Below are positions 19,795 through 22,072 of a stretch of DNA of 22,072 nucleotides, one piece after another. The position numbers and the translations under genes are program-made. The notes under the pieces were generated by a model. It was not told where the DNA came from. It ran no database searches and saw nothing but the letters and a program-made list of their open reading frames with translations. Source of the DNA: Pelargonium nanum. Lineage: Eukaryota > Streptophyta > Magnoliopsida > Geraniales > Geraniaceae. The stretch spans positions 1 to 22,072 of the forward strand of contig JAYMTF010001649.1 of NCBI GenBank assembly GCA_036897485.1, given 5' to 3'. Numbering within the stretch: position 1 is the stretch's first letter; every line of letters starts with the position of its first letter.

Positions 19795-20030
19795 TTCGTC
19801 TCGACCAGTTCAAGTTGGTCGAGACGAAGCATTTTCAAGCAACTTCTGTGAGAGCATTTTCAAGTAGTTTCAACTTGTCGCGACAAGCCCAAATTAATCA
19901 CGACAAAGGACTTTCCAACAACCCTGGCCAGCCGCAACAAAGGGTTTTCCAACAGCTCTAACTCGTTGCAACAAGTGCAAGTTAGTTGTGACGAAGGGCT
20001 TTCTTGCAAACCCTAGCTTGTCGCTACGTA
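19795..20030. repeat. Cluster of imperfect palindromes and degenerate repeats (TTGTCGCGACAA type)
   Basis: It begins with a perfect 13-bp inverted repeat, TTCGTCTCGACCA (19795-19807) and its complement (19816-19828), around an 8-base loop. A 14-bp palindrome CTTGTCGCGACAAG (19874-19887) follows. Three diverged units, CGACAAAGGACTTTCCAACA (from 19901), CAACAAAGGGTTTTCCAACA (from 19935) and GACGAAGGGCTTTC (from 19990), share the same design, and weaker copies with GCATTTTCAAG start near 19828 and 19853. Shorter TCGTTGCAACAAG and TTGTCGC remnants sit between them. This is an old array built from a short palindromic unit, origin unknown. Confidence 0.75.
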
Positions 20031-21985
20031 GGAGGCTTGATGGGAGGCGTAATCTGCAATCGCAAATAAAAATAACGTGACGCTCAAACGCTTGTACACT
20101 GCGTTATACTAATTATGAATTTTGGCCTAGCATCACAAAGTATCTCACTTCCATTTAAATATTTAGCCCAAATTGTTGACATAATTAAAAGGTTCTTTTA
20201 TCCCAGAGATATCGATATCGATTTGATTTTCAAAACAAAATGTTAGTGCGATTTTGGTTAGCATCTTTGGGAAAGTGGGAAAACAGTGTGTCCAAGCATC
20301 CATAATGGCCAATAACTGCATGTGTTCCATTGCATATACACATGCTTCCCAACTGTATTTTAAAGGTGAAGATTTAAAGCTAATCTTTAGCTCTCTTTTA
20401 GTGTCATCTCCATTTGTTTAATACTTGTTTTGCGCAACTCATTTCATTTCTTTAGTTGAAGATCTTTTGTTTATTGGATTTGTAGAGCCTGAAATTCTGA
20501 AAGTGTCCAACTTTTGAAAGTGAGATTCAGAATTTCAATTTAATACACAAAGCAGTCATTCAGGAATCTCCTTTATTCACATTTCTGGAGATTGAACCTG
20601 ACAAACATATATACATAGACTACAATAAAGTTGAGTTTTGGAAGCAAATTAGTGTCCAGAAACTAGAATATATGACAACTATACATTTATATATTACTAA
20701 TATTTAATGCATCTTTTATCAAAAAATATATATATGTATATATATTTATTGCATCTGTACGATCTATGAAATCATGGGCAGAATCGCAGTTGTCACCAAT
20801 GGAAGTGGAACATGTTTTTTTATTTATGGTTATATAAAAGAATGAAAGTACATAAATTAATATGCCAGATTGAAACCATTAATGCCGATGGTTTGGCCAA
20901 GGCGTGGTCATCTGCCAAGGTCTTAGACTGTTAGGTGGCCGAGAGCCAAGGTGAGGCTGTGAGTAGAGGTGTATTTCAAGTTCGGATAGGGTTTTGCTTT
21001 TCAGTGTAAAATGCAAGACGTCTTTAGGGTTTGTTCAATCTTACCCGTCAATTGACGAGATAAACCTAATCTGAAAGTTTGTCGGATTGAATTTCATATG
21101 TTTGCAAATACGGGTCCAAATTCCAATCTCTTGATGCGGGTTATGTGTTTACAATATGTTTATAAACTACTTAGAAAAATATCTCATAATCAATTAAAAC
21201 ATTTTTAATTTTGGAAAAATCTAATTTATTAAAGAAAAATGTTTGCTAATCACGCGCAGCCACATAATGATTCGAATGTTGAACACATTAGAAGTACATA
21301 GAGAAGACTGATGTGCGAGAAGTATATTAAGTCTTATATTCTCATGCACATGTGATGTAACAAATTTAAGTGATACTAACCAACTTATTATAAAGACGCG
21401 ATTATAATTCATGCATAACTATAGCTTCCTGAACTAAAAATAAAACACGAGATTTTTTAGAGGTAAAAATGCAAGTAAAATAAGACAATTATTTTCGAAC
21501 GATAGTGTTCACATGTTGTATCCAAAAATATCTCAAGCAAACCAAATATTGAAATAATAGATACAAGAAATGTAAAGATTGAAAAGAGTGTAGAAAGAAG
21601 AAGAAGCATGAGCAAATGTGGATGTGTAGTGTATTGTAAGGCAGACAATGTCCCATATCTGAGAGTCAAGTGAATCAGTGTCTCTTACTCCAAAAGGAAA
21701 TAAGTGTAACGACAACAATTGTGAAGCTATCTTCTTTACCGCATGTTTTTGTCAACGACTCACTCACTCACCACATATACATACACCACATATATATGTC
21801 TCATAAAATGTTACTTAGCTTAGCGTGTGCCCAACAACAATCATCATTTTCATATTCAAGTTTTTACTGTGATATAATGTTTCATAGTTTCTAAATTATC
21901 ATAAATATATTTATCTTACTTACAATGAAACCCATAAGAAATGACAAATTCTTTTAATAAGATGATATAGGTAAAAACCAAGACA
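20031..21985. other. Gene-free AT-rich spacer
   Basis: Open frames here are short and unlike any family I know. Small features only: the palindrome GATATCGATATC (20208-20219), an AT-dinucleotide tract near 20725-20750, three GCCAAGG copies (20896, 20914, 20945) in a more GC-rich patch, and the palindrome CGTCAATTGACG (21046-21057). Parts may be decayed transposons, but no ends were identified. Confidence 0.5.
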
Positions 21986-22072
21986 TGTTGGGCTAAGTGG
22001 TTAATAACACTTTGGATTTCCTTTGAGGTCTCAAGTTCGAGCCTTCTTGTCGACGGTATAGGGTGTGATTTG
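21986..22072 (+). mobile_element. 5' part of a second tRNA-derived SINE, cut by the window edge
   Basis: A box-A-like TGGGCTAAGTGG (21989-22000) and a box-B-like AAGTTCGAGCC (22033-22043) lie 44 bases apart, the same spacing as in the SINE at 13538-13700. The region between is not a foldable tRNA body, so this is a SINE or tRNA relic, not a tRNA gene. Its 3' end and duplication lie outside the window. Confidence 0.65.

Noticed and set aside
19795-20030. CRISPR-like array
   Set aside because: Repeat units are diverged and irregularly spaced, and the setting is a plant nuclear genome.
20885-20960. GC-richer patch with three GCCAAGG copies, considered as a structural RNA or SINE
   Set aside because: No pol III boxes, no convincing stem and no flanking duplication; left as unexplained spacer.
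21986-22072. Possible intact tRNA gene
   Set aside because: Box A and box B are present, but no acceptor stem or anticodon arm pairs properly, so a SINE or relic fits better.

Overview
The window looks like a gene-rich stretch of a flowering-plant nuclear chromosome, most likely a eudicot. The coding sequences are split by many short AT-rich GT..AG introns. The proteins are plant-type: an A-type CYP71 cytochrome P450, an RGLG-type copine/RING ubiquitin ligase and plant GLE1. The introns and spacers carry plant transposon debris: a Stowaway MITE and tRNA-derived SINEs. I cannot name the species.

Layout from left to right. (1) 1-226 is the C-terminal end of a CYP71-like P450 running in from the left. 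(2) 227-1317 is a spacer holding a decayed P450 first-exon fragment (about 737-835) and a 21-bp tandem duplication. (3) 1318-3143 (+) is an intact two-exon CYP71-family P450 of 507 aa, so this is the edge of a tandem P450 cluster. (4) 3394-5938 (-) is a five-exon gene for a 622-aa plant coiled-coil protein with an aromatic, hydrophobic C-terminal segment. (5) 5939-8132 is a divergent promoter region with ACGT-core (G-box/ABRE-like) elements, a GCCCA cluster and the intron-containing leader of the next gene. (6) 8133-10763 (+) is an eleven-exon RGLG E3 ligase of 429 aa with an N-myristoylation signal, a VWA/copine domain and a C-terminal RING. (7) 10764-11569 is a convergent spacer with a small inverted-repeat element. 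(8) 11570-18627 (-) is a fourteen-exon GLE1 mRNA-export factor of 654 aa, with a SINE in intron 9, a Stowaway MITE in intron 4 and a probable 5'UTR intron. (9) About 19200-22072 has no gene I can support. It holds site-II promoter motifs, a simple repeat, a cluster of imperfect palindromic repeats (19795-20030) and the start of a second tRNA-derived SINE at the right edge.

The genes alternate in strand (+,-,+,-), giving two convergent pairs and one divergent pair. They do not form a pathway: P450 specialised metabolism, a structural coiled-coil protein, ubiquitin signalling and nuclear mRNA export are unrelated jobs placed side by side, as is normal in plants. I found no convincing novel system. 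The most unusual items are the palindromic repeat cluster at 19.8-20.0 kb, a pair of alternative 3' splice sites that would add or remove one 7-residue coiled-coil heptad, and the conserved-looking WPWQWL tail of the coiled-coil protein. Exon boundaries were set by hand from GT/AG sites, reading-frame continuity and remembered family sequences. No alignment or search was run.
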